From Vibrio agarivorans (GTDB lineage: Bacteria > Pseudomonadota > Gammaproteobacteria > Enterobacterales > Vibrionaceae), in contig NZ_JAUFQF010000001.1 of the NCBI RefSeq assembly GCF_030409635.1, positions 620,001-684,000 on the forward strand: a stretch of 64,000 nucleotides of DNA, written 5' to 3'. This document shows, piece after piece, positions 35,712 to 44,836 of the stretch. The translations under genes were made by a program, and so were the position numbers. Positions within the stretch are counted from its first letter, which is position 1, and each line of letters begins with the position of its first letter. The notes under the pieces are model-generated. The model was not told the origin of the DNA and did no database searches. It worked only from the letters and a program-made list of their open reading frames with translations.

Positions 35712-36223
35712 AAGTTAGTCCTTTAGTCCAATTTGTTCCTTACATGGTTAGCAAGAATAGTGACAACTTTATATTTCTACGTGGTTTTTTATGTCACTTA
35801 GGCGCGTATCACCTCATCTGTCATCTATGAAATATTGAAAATTGACGAACTTATTACCATAGAAAAAACAAATCACAGTTTATCTAACTCACAACGCATA
35901 GGAATGAATAAAAATTAAACACATTATCTCGTTACATATTGAAACAAATCACAAATAACTTCATGGGATATTTAACTAGATGACACTTACTTATTGGACA
36001 CTACAACCACATAAGTGAAGTTTATAACGAATATTTGACCATTTAAGCGCAACATGCTGGTGCAATATGCCCCAAAATCTACCAACGATTACTGTTAAGT
36101 TGCCTAAATAGTACATCAATCAACATATGCAGTTGATTAATAGAGCTTTTAACTAGATAACTTACTTAGCATACTTTTTGCTAGCTGGTTCCTATACGAT
36201 GATATTGATAACAGGACGCTATC
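35712..36223. promoter_or_regulatory. 512-bp divergent regulatory region between dgcN and alr
   Basis: No gene is seen. AAACAAATCACA occurs at 35866-35877 and 35942-35953. A longer direct repeat, TTTAACTAGAT followed by CTTACTTA, is at 35971-35993 and, with a two-base indel, at 36148-36168. These may be regulator sites for the divergent D-amino-acid genes. A CAGGACG lies 10 bases before the alr ATG. Base composition is AT-rich throughout. Confidence 0.5.
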
Positions 36224-37312
36224 ATGCAAACCCCAACGGCACGGATCAATCTAAATGCAATCAAGCATAATTATTCAGTACTCAAGGAACTCAGTGGCAA
36301 TCAAAAACTCATTGCTGTTATTAAAGGTAATGCCTATGGACATGACGCAAATGAAGTTGCACATGCCCTTCCCAATGCAGATGCTTTCGCCGTGGCACGA
36401 ATAGAAGAAGCCATTAATTTGAGACGTTCGGGAATAGAGCAACCAATTCTGCTATTAGAGGGATGCTTCTGTCATAAAGAACTACTCAAAGCTTCTCAAT
36501 TTAATCTAGACACGGTTGTTCACAGCCATAATCAATTAGAAGATATAGAGCGTTTTCCTTTACCTAGTCCAATCAAGGTATGGCTAAAGGTAGATACCGG
36601 TATGCATCGACTCGGTGTTCAACCTCAAGATGTTGAACACTATATGCGACGTTTAGAAGCTTTTGATTACGTGGCTGAAGATATCCATTTTCTTAGTCAT
36701 TTGAGCTGTGCTGACAACCCGTCAAGTGACAAAACAGCATCCCAGATATCCGTATTTAGTTCAGCATTAGAAAACGTTAATGGCCTAAAAAGCCTGGCTA
36801 ATTCGGCTGGTATTTTACTTTGGCCAAATTCTCAGTTCGATGTGGCTCGTGCCGGAATCGCCCTTTTCGGCATCTCTCCCCAAATAACGCGTACAGGTAA
36901 AGATTTTGGCTTAATACCTGCGATGACCTTTGAAACCTCATTGATCTCTAAACGTGACCATCAAAAGGGTCAAGCCGTGGGCTATGGTGAAACATGGGTG
37001 GCATCACAAGATACAACGCTCGGTGTTATCGCTGTAGGGTATGGTGATGGTTATCCTAGGTCTGGTTCAAATAACGCTTATGTATACATTAACGGAAGAT
37101 TAGCGCCAGTCGTTGGCCGAGTTTCAATGGATATGATTGTTGTTGATTTAGGCCCTAAGTCCAAAGATCAGTGCGGTGATATCGTCGAGTTATGGGGCAA
37201 CAACCTCCCTATCGAGCACGTTGCTAAATCTGCTCAAGCGATACCATATGAACTGACCATACAACTCACGTCACGAGTGAGTAAAGAACACTGCTTTGAG
37301 TCAATATACTAA
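36224..37312 (+). CDS. alr: Alanine racemase
   Basis: 362 residues. The PLP Lys34 is in LIAVIKGNAYGH (the family usually reads VKANAYGH), the second half has the catalytic Tyr in AVGYGDGYPRS (Tyr273), and GRVSMDMIVVDLG and ELWGNN are typical. It interconverts D- and L-alanine, or acts more broadly, with PLP. The variant motif and the position opposite dgcN suggest a catabolic, possibly broad-spectrum, racemase like DadX/BsrV rather than the essential cell-wall copy. It shows no signal peptide, unlike BsrV. Confidence 0.9.
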   Translation: MQTPTARINLNAIKHNYSVLKELSGNQKLIAVIKGNAYGHDANEVAHALPNADAFAVARIEEAINLRRSGIEQPILLLEGCFCHKELLKASQFNLDTVVHSHNQLEDIERFPLPSPIKVWLKVDTGMHRLGVQPQDVEHYMRRLEAFDYVAEDIHFLSHLSCADNPSSDKTASQISVFSSALENVNGLKSLANSAGILLWPNSQFDVARAGIALFGISPQITRTGKDFGLIPAMTFETSLISKRDHQKGQAVGYGETWVASQDTTLGVIAVGYGDGYPRSGSNNAYVYINGRLAPVVGRVSMDMIVVDLGPKSKDQCGDIVELWGNNLPIEHVAKSAQAIPYELTIQLTSRVSKEHCFESIY

Positions 37313-37445
37313 GATTTGATGTGAGCTTCATTTACACTCAGAGGGGATATGTGATGATTCAACGAAAATTCAATGTCTTAAATATGGTAATCACACACAA
37401 CTTCCGCCACGTCACTCAACCAATACGTTAACATTATGCGCCTCG

Positions 37446-37703
37446 GTGAGTATCAATAATGAAGGCATGACTTTGATTACAAATGAAGAAATTCAATACT
37501 GCACAAAATGCAATGATCAAACAAAACATATCGTGGTGTTAGTTCGTGATGAACCAAAACTAAAGCATAAGCTACTAGACTTCTTTATCGGTTTTGTTCG
37601 CAGCAGCGCTGTTGGCGGCTTTCACGCGTCAATGGACGACTTTTCTCGACATGCGGTTTGCGAAAAGTGTGGCAATAAAGTCATCAATGACAACATGACT
37701 TAG
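37446..37703 (+). CDS. Small zinc-ribbon-like hypothetical protein
   Basis: About 85 residues. Two CxxC knuckles (YCTKCNDQTKH near the N-terminus and VCEKCGNKV near the C-terminus) flank a basic/hydrophobic middle (KHKLLDFFIGFVRSSAVGG). Start is uncertain: the GTG at 37446 has no ribosome site, the ATG at 37467 has a GAAGG directly against it, and the TTG at 37473 has that GAAGG at better spacing. No family recognised. It is followed by a long hairpin without a T run. Confidence 0.55.
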   Translation: MSINNEGMTLITNEEIQYCTKCNDQTKHIVVLVRDEPKLKHKLLDFFIGFVRSSAVGGFHASMDDFSRHAVCEKCGNKVINDNMT

Positions 37704-37752
37704 GTTTTCGTTTAAGCTAGCCAACATGCTATATTACACCGCGATAGATCTA

Positions 37753-37785
37753 CCAAGACCAGTGATGTTCCCTCACTGGTCTTGG
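37753..37785. repeat. 12-bp perfect hairpin without T run
   Basis: CCAAGACCAGTG (37753-37764) pairs with 37774-37785 around a 9-base loop. It lies between a plus-strand zinc-ribbon gene and a convergent oxidoreductase gene. It may serve as a terminator for both, but no U run is present on either strand. Confidence 0.65.
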
Positions 37786-37871
37786 GCAGGTAAACGCGTA
37801 CGGTAGTACCATGTATCGATCTTAAACCGAGACTATGAGCTTGTTGCTTCGATACATTCACAACCTAAAAA

Positions 37872-39011
37872 TCAGATTGCCACCAAATCTCTTACATCTA
37901 CCCAACGGTCATTTTTACGAATAATATCAATAATTAATTGATAGCGACATCCATCCTCAAAGGTTTGGTAGGGTTCAACCTCGACACCATTAAGATCGTT
38001 AACCAATTGAGTTGCTAAGTGTGTCCAGCTTCGTTGTGTTTCACACTCAATATTGGGCAGTTGATCATCTATCTCTTTGGGCAAAGCGACCTCTGTCCAC
38101 TCACCACCTTTCCATACTGACAAAGGCCCACTGCCATAGTGGCCTTTAATATAAATTGAACCTTGAGTCCCATGAAAAACAATATGGTCATCAGAGAAAC
38201 GGGGAGTTAGACCACCATGCTTGAATAGAACTGAGACAGGTTGAGCTGCAGGTGTTCTACTTTCTATTTGCGCGAGTACAGTATAAGACCATTCAACATC
38301 GCAATCACGCCACTCCAGTGAAGGGTCATCAATATCCTTTGGAATGAAGTTTCGGCGCTCGGTAAAATTATGAATGCCCTCAACAACCGGCGCTTTTGGC
38401 ATATCGTTACGGACTTCACCATTGATCGAAAGAATGTTATCGCCAACCACTGAAGTAACAATAGACAACAGGTGAGTAAAGTTATTGTTCAGTCGGCCAC
38501 CGCCCGCTTCTGAACGATGAGACCACCCAAACGGGATATTGCGGTCGAGGTTAAAGTGAGAAATGCACTCAACCTCTGTAGGTTCACCTATCACGCCTTC
38601 AGCAACCAACTTCTTCGCATGCATTATCTCTGGCATGTAGCGGAAACTCGAAGCAAAGGCAGTTTTGATTCCTCTCTCTTTCGCAAGTTGGTAGATCTCT
38701 TGTGCCGTTTCCCCACTTTCGGTCAATGGTTTATCACAAAAAACATGACAACCAAATTGAATAGCCTGCTTGATCGCCTCTACGTGAGCACCACCAGGCG
38801 TGGCAATAGAGACAATATCAGGTTTGCACAACTCCAGCGCAAGCTCCCAATCGGTCCCACTGTAGGGTATTGCCATCTTGTCAGCGACTTCTTTAACTAC
38901 ATGCTCGGTTCGACCAACAATCCCAACGACTTCCGCGCCAGCATCTCTAAATGCCTTTGCATGACCTTGGCCTGCGAAGCCGGTGCCAAATACTAATACT
39001 GTTTTCTTCAT
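37872..39011 (-). CDS. Gfo/Idh/MocA-family NAD(P)-dependent oxidoreductase
   Basis: 379 residues from the ATG at 39011, preferred because it follows GGAA and begins directly with the Rossmann strand KKTVLVFGTGFAGQGHAKAF; the longer frame starts with TTG. The family EKP motif appears as CDKPLTESGETAQE, and a mid-protein RSEAGGGRLNNNFTHLLS gives the substrate-side His. It would oxidise a sugar or polyol in the cytosol. It lies 80 bases after a ManD-type dehydratase on the same strand and is probably part of its operon under the LacI regulator. Confidence 0.85.
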   Translation of the reverse strand: MKKTVLVFGTGFAGQGHAKAFRDAGAEVVGIVGRTEHVVKEVADKMAIPYSGTDWELALELCKPDIVSIATPGGAHVEAIKQAIQFGCHVFCDKPLTESGETAQEIYQLAKERGIKTAFASSFRYMPEIMHAKKLVAEGVIGEPTEVECISHFNLDRNIPFGWSHRSEAGGGRLNNNFTHLLSIVTSVVGDNILSINGEVRNDMPKAPVVEGIHNFTERRNFIPKDIDDPSLEWRDCDVEWSYTVLAQIESRTPAAQPVSVLFKHGGLTPRFSDDHIVFHGTQGSIYIKGHYGSGPLSVWKGGEWTEVALPKEIDDQLPNIECETQRSWTHLATQLVNDLNGVEVEPYQTFEDGCRYQLIIDIIRKNDRWVDVRDLVAI

Positions 39012-39090
39012 GTCGAGTTCCAAATCTAATTTTTTCAATACGTTATGGTTCTTCAGTTTTTAACTGATATAGATGTTTATATTCACACTA

Positions 39091-40308
39091 TTACCAATGC
39101 CAAAGCGTGCCATCTTCTAAACGACTTACCGGAAGGTATGAGCGTTTGTAGGTATATTGTTCCGCTGCTTTTTCATCAAACTCGACACCAAGCCCTGGCG
39201 CATCGCTGACGAGAATCATGCCATTTTCGAGTTTCATGTCATGTTTGAAGATTGACTGGCACGCCTCATTACCAAACCCAACAAATTCTTGAATACCAAA
39301 ATTGTGTGTTGAGATATTGAGGTGCATGTGAGCAGCAAAGCAGATTGGTGACAAATCAGGAGCCCCATGAGGTGCAGTACGGACGTTATAGACCGCAGCA
39401 AAATCAGCGATTTTCTTCATGCCGGTAATACCACCCGCGTGCGTTGCAGCGGTACGTACATAGTCAATCCACTGATTTTGAATAAGATCTTTACAATCCC
39501 AAATCGTGTTATAAGTTTCACCTAACGCGAGCGGCGTCGTCGTATGATGGCGAATCAGTTTGTAGTTTTCTTGATTTTCTGCGATTGAAGCATCCTCTAG
39601 GAACAGTAGATTGTAAGGTTCAAGCATCTTTCCTAGTTTTGCAGACTCGATCGGAGTCAGTCGGCTATGGGTGTCGTGTAAAAACTCAGCTCTGTCACCA
39701 AAACGTGCTTTCGCTTGTGCAAATAGCTCTGGAACCAACTTAAAGTACTTGCTGGTTGACCATTGCTGCTCTGGCGGTAGTGGTCGATTACCCTGTAACT
39801 CGAAGTAATCCTTTTTATCACCAAGCACACCATAAGTTTCTGATAGCCCAGGGATAGCAGATTGAAGACGCACCGCCTTAAACCCCTGCTCAATACACTG
39901 CTCAGCCTTGTCTAATGTATCTTCAATCGTTTCACCATTGGCGTGCGCATACAAACCAACCCCGTCACGACATTTTCCGCCAAGAAGTTGATACACCGGA
40001 AGCCCTGCGACTTTGCCCTTGATATCCCAGAGTGCCATATCAATAGCGGCAATCGCTGCCATCGTAATCGGTCCACGACGCCAATACACGCCCATGTAGA
40101 GGTATTGCCAAATGTCTTCGATACCGTGAGCATCACGTCCTATCAAACAAGGTTTTACATGCTCCTCTAAATACGTCGCAACCGCCAGCTCTCTGCCATT
40201 GACTGTGGCATCCCCTAACCCATACACACCTTGATCTGTGATGACTTTTACCGTCACAAAGTTTCGGCCTGGGTTGGTTACAAAGATTTTGATGTCTTCA
40301 ATTTTCAT
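39091..40308 (-). CDS. ManD-type sugar acid dehydratase (RspA family, enolase superfamily)
   Basis: 405 residues. The sequence shows metal and catalytic residues in RAEFLHDTHSRL, LFLEDASIAENQ and PLALGETYNT, and a C-terminal RLEDGTLWHW typical of the D-mannonate dehydratase ManD/RspA branch. Members dehydrate D-mannonate or D-gluconate to 2-keto-3-deoxygluconate; many are inefficient, so the true substrate may differ. It heads a minus-strand pair with the Gfo/Idh enzyme and is divergent from a LacI regulator with palindromic operators between. Confidence 0.85.
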   Translation of the reverse strand: MKIEDIKIFVTNPGRNFVTVKVITDQGVYGLGDATVNGRELAVATYLEEHVKPCLIGRDAHGIEDIWQYLYMGVYWRRGPITMAAIAAIDMALWDIKGKVAGLPVYQLLGGKCRDGVGLYAHANGETIEDTLDKAEQCIEQGFKAVRLQSAIPGLSETYGVLGDKKDYFELQGNRPLPPEQQWSTSKYFKLVPELFAQAKARFGDRAEFLHDTHSRLTPIESAKLGKMLEPYNLLFLEDASIAENQENYKLIRHHTTTPLALGETYNTIWDCKDLIQNQWIDYVRTAATHAGGITGMKKIADFAAVYNVRTAPHGAPDLSPICFAAHMHLNISTHNFGIQEFVGFGNEACQSIFKHDMKLENGMILVSDAPGLGVEFDEKAAEQYTYKRSYLPVSRLEDGTLWHW

Positions 40309-40360
40309 GGTTTTTCTCTCAAATTAGTTTGTCACCAAATCGAATACTAAAACGGCTTTA

Positions 40361-40387
40361 GTAAATCGATTTGGTAAATCGGTTTAC
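40361..40387. promoter_or_regulatory. Two LacI-type operators
   Basis: GTAAATCGATTTGG (40361-40374, core AAATCGATTT perfect) and GTAAATCGGTTTAC (40374-40387) are CG-centred palindromes 13 bases apart. They lie in the divergent promoter region of the ManD-like and LacI genes and are the likely sites of that LacI protein. A weaker CCAAATCG copy lies at 40335-40342. Confidence 0.75.
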
Positions 40388-40462
40388 TTGCTATATTCTA
40401 GCTCTACCGATACAATGTCAACGATCCAAATTTGATCCTGTTAACATTTTTAAGAAGCCTGA

Positions 40463-41470
40463 ATGAAGAAAGTAAGAATTGTCGATGTGGCGACACTCGC
40501 GGGAGTTTCAAAAAGTACCGTTTCTCAATACCTAAACGGACGTTTTGGCCATATGTCTGCTGATACAAAACAAAAAATCAAATCAGCGATCGAGACACTT
40601 AACTATGTGCCTAACCCTATCGCTCGAAGCTTAAAAGTAGAAAAAACCAAAACAATTGGCGTTGTGGTTCGTGATGTGGCCGGATATAACACCAGTCGCG
40701 TTCTGCGTGGAATCGATGATTACTGTAAAAAACACAACTACAACGTATTGATCCACAATAGTGATTTTGATGCCGAAGCCGAAAAACGTGCCCTTCTCTC
40801 TTTAAAGCAGATGTGTGTTGATGGCATCATCATCACCTCATCAGGGCTCAACGGTGAATTGATCAATCAGTTAGTACAAGAAAAATTGCCTGTGGTTCAA
40901 TTCCAGTTGGAGTACCCCGACTGCCAAAGCCATCTGGTATTGTCTGACTATCACCAAGCCTCTTATGAGGCTACAGAGTACTTGATCAAGCTTGGCCACC
41001 GAAAAATCGCCTTCTTCACACAAGATTTTGGCTCAAGCAATTCGCGCAAAGCCCGCTATCAGGGCTATGCTGATGCACTCACACAGCATGGTATCAAACT
41101 CGACGACCATCTCATCCAACTCTGGGACAGAGAGAACGGTTTCCAGCAATCACCTGTTGACCTTATTCGTAGTGATAATGCACCCACGGCAATATTCACC
41201 CAGCACTTAGCCATTACAACTGAACTACTGTTGGCCTTTAACACAGAAAAGGTGCAAATTCCCAATGAAGTTTCCGTGTTAGGCTTCGATGAAATCCCTA
41301 TGGTTGAATTGTTCAAAGTGCCAGTAACGACAATAAGGCAAGATGCCTATCAAATTGGCTCATCAACTGCACAACTCGCCTTGGAAGCGATTAATGGTAA
41401 ACATTCTGAATTGCAGCGAGTGATCGTACCGTGCTCGCTCGTTGAGAGGGACTCTTGCGCGAAAGTTTGA
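40463..41470 (+). CDS. LacI-family transcriptional regulator
   Basis: 335 residues. The N-terminal helix-turn-helix is clear (VRIVDVATLAGVSKSTVSQYLNGRFGHMSADTKQKI), with the hinge YVPNPIARSLK. The sugar-binding core follows (TIGVVVRDVAG..., VSVLGFDEIPMVELFKVPVTTIRQD). It is divergent from the ManD-like/Gfo-Idh pair and probably represses them and itself through the palindromes at 40361-40387. The effector is likely a sugar acid derivative. Confidence 0.92.
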   Translation: MKKVRIVDVATLAGVSKSTVSQYLNGRFGHMSADTKQKIKSAIETLNYVPNPIARSLKVEKTKTIGVVVRDVAGYNTSRVLRGIDDYCKKHNYNVLIHNSDFDAEAEKRALLSLKQMCVDGIIITSSGLNGELINQLVQEKLPVVQFQLEYPDCQSHLVLSDYHQASYEATEYLIKLGHRKIAFFTQDFGSSNSRKARYQGYADALTQHGIKLDDHLIQLWDRENGFQQSPVDLIRSDNAPTAIFTQHLAITTELLLAFNTEKVQIPNEVSVLGFDEIPMVELFKVPVTTIRQDAYQIGSSTAQLALEAINGKHSELQRVIVPCSLVERDSCAKV

Positions 41471-41520
41471 AATTTTGCAACGGTACAATGAGAGCTGTAC
41501 CTAAGGGGGGCGCTTAAAGT

Positions 41521-41559
41521 AAAAAATGCCTGATAACGCAGCTCTGCTAACGTTAGGCA
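41521..41559 (-). terminator. Rho-independent terminator on the minus strand
   Basis: On the minus strand TGCCT-AACG and CGTT...AGGCA (plus-strand 41527-41559) form a stem with a bulge, and six Ts follow (41521-41526). It lies just after the second frame of the small membrane ORF, which suggests that ORF is transcribed. Confidence 0.7.
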
Positions 41560-41592
41560 GTGCCAACTGTGAAAGTTCTGGATAATTGTGAG

Positions 41593-41864
41593 TTACAATC
41601 TAGAGATAATTCTGGCTTTTCGAATTACTTCTAGTATTGCAACCATACTGCCAATCCACATGTTTCTGGCCAAATTCCCATACCCACTATAGGCAACAAC
41701 GTGTGTTGCTAGTACTTTTATTTTTTCAGTCCTGATTTGTCGTTGAACGCCCGCGTTACCAGATTATCAATTTCACGGCATCGTTTTACCTCTGGGTAAT
41801 GTTGGGCTAGGATAGCAACGGCAGAGACTAGCGAGCATATAGATATAAATAATAATACGTACAT
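41593..41864 (-). pseudogene. Small two-segment membrane protein, split by a frameshift
   Basis: An ATG at 41864 has AAGGTG six bases upstream. The first frame (48 codons) makes an N-terminal membrane helix (YVLLFISICSLVSAVAILA) and stops at 41718 right after an A6 run. The -1 frame continues at once with protein-like sequence (KVLATHVVAYSGYGNLARN, then IGSMVAILEVI) to a stop at 41593 followed by a terminator. One extra A would give one protein of about 90 residues. Either a mutation, a sequencing error, or programmed slippage explains it. No homologue is recognised. Confidence 0.6.
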
Positions 41865-42047
41865 TGTTTACACCTTATTGGGAGGCTAAGTGGCCAATGA
41901 GGTTAATAAATCAGCCACCTTTTCGGCAACAAAGCCCTAGCCAAAAGAAGAACAACCCCGAAGGGATGGTTTTAAATTAAGAATACGACAGCCAGTATTA
42001 AAAAAGACCAAGGCAGGCACAAAGCACTGCGTCGTTTTACTTCAACA

Positions 42048-42836
42048 TTACAACAAACGATTCTTATACTGCTCTGGCGTTTGTCCGGAATACTTTTTAA
42101 ACATACTTATAAACGGGCTTGCCTGGTTATAGCCCAGAGTGAGAGCCACCTCTTTGACCGAGTGCCCTTTTCGTAATAATTCCATCGAATACAGATAACG
42201 CACACGTAAGCGCCACTCAGTAAAACTCATTCCGAGTTCGGTTTGGCAGTGTCTTGCTAAGGTACGCTCTGTGGTATGCACTTTGTCAGCCCATTGAGCG
42301 AGTGACGTGTCATCGGTTGGATTCTCTTCGACGTGCGCTAAAATTTTCGCCAAATACTTATGGTCAGTGCTTGGAAGGAAGTGATGCTCAACATCGCTCG
42401 ATGCGAGTTGATCTAATAGCACTTGAACCAAGCGTTGATCTTGTTCTGATTCAGCTATGTTGATACCACGTTGACGAAAGTCTTCAATTATCGCCGACAC
42501 AATTGGAGTCACTTTCAATAGGCTGGTTTGCTCAGGCAAAACCTCTGCGAGCATTGGCGATATATTAAGAGAGCAATATTCAAGAGGCTTACGATTATAA
42601 CTGCAATGACGAACACCAGCCGGTACCCAAATAGCAAGATGGGGCGGAGCGAGAAAACGCGTGTCCTCAGCATCCATTTCGAGGATACCACCACTAATGA
42701 GCTGGATTTGCCCCCAAGCGTGGGAATGCACGCGCGTTTCCGTATTAGACAGAAACGCTTCGAAGTTCATAAAGACATCGGAGGGTGCCTCATCAATTCC
42801 TAAAGAGGGATGAAGGTTTCGTGCATTCTTTTTCAT
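42048..42836 (-). CDS. AraC-family regulator with N-terminal cupin
   Basis: 262 residues. The N-terminal half is a small cupin (SHAWGQIQLISGGILEMDAEDTRFLAPPHLAIWVPAGVRHCSY) and the C-terminal half carries two helix-turn-helix motifs (SLAQWADKVHTTERTLARHCQTELGMSFTEW..., SVKEVALTLGYNQASPFISMFKKYSGQTPEQYK). This layout is common in regulators of efflux or transporter genes. A DedA gene lies upstream on the same strand. The target is not obvious; it could regulate itself or a distant gene. Confidence 0.88.
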   Translation of the reverse strand: MKKNARNLHPSLGIDEAPSDVFMNFEAFLSNTETRVHSHAWGQIQLISGGILEMDAEDTRFLAPPHLAIWVPAGVRHCSYNRKPLEYCSLNISPMLAEVLPEQTSLLKVTPIVSAIIEDFRQRGINIAESEQDQRLVQVLLDQLASSDVEHHFLPSTDHKYLAKILAHVEENPTDDTSLAQWADKVHTTERTLARHCQTELGMSFTEWRLRVRYLYSMELLRKGHSVKEVALTLGYNQASPFISMFKKYSGQTPEQYKNRLL

Positions 42837-42935
42837 TTCAGTCCTTGGCGTAAGGCATTATCGCTAATCCAGTACGCAAGATAACGCTTCTTATCGTCTT
42901 TGATAAGAAAAAACCATACACTCTCTATTGTTTGC

Positions 42936-43598
42936 TTACTCTGTCACCGCCTGTGTTGCGCGCTTTTTATTACGATTGACGCGAATTGCAATACCGATAA
43001 ACGCGGCAAACATCAGTGCCATACTCGACATCAGAAAGTACTTCGTAATCACTTCTTGATATTCAGCCACCATCGGGCGCTGCATAACCCAACTACCCAC
43101 ACACAACAGGGTAAGAATCCACGTAAACGCGCTCGTCAGGCTGATGATCGCCGTACGCATCATACTGAGCTTTGAAACCCCCATTAGCATTGGTGTCACA
43201 ATACGAACAAACGGAATGAAACGCGAAACAAACAAAGATAGGAATCCGTAACGTTCAAGCAGCTCGGTTGCTCTTGGTAGAGTATCATCCGGTAGGGTTG
43301 ATTCTACTTTTGACATAAAGCGCGTACCGCTCAGCCAGCGACCTTGGAAATAGGCTATCACACTGCCAGAGCCCGCAGCTACGGACAGCACCACCAGCGC
43401 CATATTGAAGTCAATCGCACCGATACCGACAAGTCCACCAACAAATAGTACTAGACCATCACCAGGCAAAGGCAAGAATACAAAGCTAGATTCTAAAAAC
43501 AAGATAAGCGCTAACAACAACAATATTGCATGCAACGAATCGAATTCCAAAAGTGTATCGAAGTCTTGGACTAAGATGGCCGTTAACATATCTAACAC
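42936..43598 (-). CDS. DedA-family membrane protein
   Basis: 220 residues with multiple membrane segments and the VTT/SNARE-associated motifs: FLPLPGDGLVLFVGGL near the start and FVSRFIPFVRIVTPMLMGVSKLSM in the centre, with the invariant Arg residues. DedA proteins flip phospholipids such as undecaprenyl phosphate and support membrane potential and envelope integrity. It is monocistronic, or at most linked to the downstream araC-type gene 99 bases away. Confidence 0.88.
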   Translation of the reverse strand: MLDMLTAILVQDFDTLLEFDSLHAILLLLALILFLESSFVFLPLPGDGLVLFVGGLVGIGAIDFNMALVVLSVAAGSGSVIAYFQGRWLSGTRFMSKVESTLPDDTLPRATELLERYGFLSLFVSRFIPFVRIVTPMLMGVSKLSMMRTAIISLTSAFTWILTLLCVGSWVMQRPMVAEYQEVITKYFLMSSMALMFAAFIGIAIRVNRNKKRATQAVTE

Positions 43599-43926
43599 TG
43601 TGTATCTCCCAGAATAAACGTGTAACTTAGGGGCAAGTTGAATACCTAATGTCTACACGAGGCTGCCATATCACGACAGAATGATGTGTGGTTATCATAG
43701 AGAAAAACCGTGAGTAGCACGTTTGTTAATTTGTAACTAGCTGTGATTTATGGTGAGTAAGGCTTACAAAGCGCAATTTCTTATGCTTTCAACCAGTTCC
43801 AACACACCAAACGGTAAATTGTCTGACTAAAACGCACCACGTCTGATTGGAGATACCTGTATTTATTAAGACCTGACAGACTAGCGCCATAATTCAGTCA
43901 ACAACGTCTTTCGTGGTGGTGCCTTA
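43599..43926. other. 328-bp gap without recognised features
   Basis: This divergent region between dedA and the DMT transporter would hold both promoters. I see no clear -10/-35 pair, palindrome or small ORF with a ribosome site. Confidence 0.5.
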
Positions 43927-44829
43927 ATGATTTACTTTCTCCCTCTCATCACAGTTTTAATTTGGGGCGGTAATTCTATCGTCAACAAACTTGCAGCCTC
44001 TGCTATTGAGCCGAGCGCCATGAGCTTTTATCGCTGGTTTGTAGCGATGCTGATCCTAACGCCATTTTGCCTACCGCAGGTCATCAAACAGTGGTCTGTT
44101 ATTCGCACAAATTTACCTAAGCTCGCTACACTCGCCTTTTTGGGCATGGTATTAAATCAGTCATTAGGGTACTACGCGGGATTAACCACCACCGCTTCAA
44201 ACATGGCGTTAATCACCTCTCTTGTGCCGCTGATTAGTGTTTTCCTGAGCTTACCCTTATTGGGCAAGCCTGTTTCGCCACTGAGTGTCATTGGTGGGGT
44301 TCTATCACTATTTGGGTTGGCGTTTATGCTCGGTGAGGGTGACGTGTTGTTTTTTACTACACAAGCAGTCACACAAGGTGATGCTTTGATGGTATTAGCT
44401 GCGGTGGTTTATGGCACATACTGCGTATTGCTTAAACGCTGGCAGATGCCATTCAGTAACTGGACCATGATCTACACACAAGGTGTATTAGCGGTATTCA
44501 TGCTAACGCCACTCTGGCTTTCAAGTGAACAACTGCTGCCCACCAAAGCATCACTGCCTCTGATCGCCTACGCAGGTATTCTGGCCTCTATTTTTACGCC
44601 GTGGATGTGGGTCAAATCGATCAATCGTATTGGGGCGGATTCAACCGCTATGTTTATGAACTTATTGCCTGTTTTTGCCATGATCTTAGCGGCGACATTT
44701 TTGGGAGAAAAGATCCATCACTTCCATATAATGGGGGGCACGCTTGTGATTGGTGGTGTATTGCTAGCACAAGTTAAACCCAATCGCTGGCTCACCGCTT
44801 ATCGTCAGCGCAGCCAGCGAATCATTTAG
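43927..44829 (+). CDS. DMT-superfamily (EamA) transporter
   Basis: 300 residues with ten hydrophobic segments as two EamA repeats: the N-terminal repeat opens VLIWGGNSIVNKLAASAIEPSAMSFYRW, and the second ends in LLPVFAMILAATFLGEKIHHFHIMGGTLVIGGV. These carriers usually export metabolites or amino acids. Substrate unknown. The gene converges with the MOSC gene, with only a 7-base gap. Confidence 0.85.
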   Translation: MIYFLPLITVLIWGGNSIVNKLAASAIEPSAMSFYRWFVAMLILTPFCLPQVIKQWSVIRTNLPKLATLAFLGMVLNQSLGYYAGLTTTASNMALITSLVPLISVFLSLPLLGKPVSPLSVIGGVLSLFGLAFMLGEGDVLFFTTQAVTQGDALMVLAAVVYGTYCVLLKRWQMPFSNWTMIYTQGVLAVFMLTPLWLSSEQLLPTKASLPLIAYAGILASIFTPWMWVKSINRIGADSTAMFMNLLPVFAMILAATFLGEKIHHFHIMGGTLVIGGVLLAQVKPNRWLTAYRQRSQRII

Positions 44830-44836
44830 CTCTCGT

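Noticed and set aside
37354..37431. A 25-codon ORF with an AGGGG ribosome-like site, between alr and the zinc-ribbon gene
   Set aside because: The peptide has no membrane or structured pattern and the region could simply be an untranslated leader; evidence too thin to call a gene.
41527..41559. A GTTAGGC core that could be read as an integron attC site
   Set aside because: Only one half of the attC consensus is present and the paired complement is missing; the same bases explain better as a Rho-independent terminator on the minus strand.
42888..42909. TTCTTATC/GATAAGAA hairpin as a terminator for dedA
   Set aside because: The stem is present, but no T run follows on the minus strand, so it cannot be assigned with confidence.
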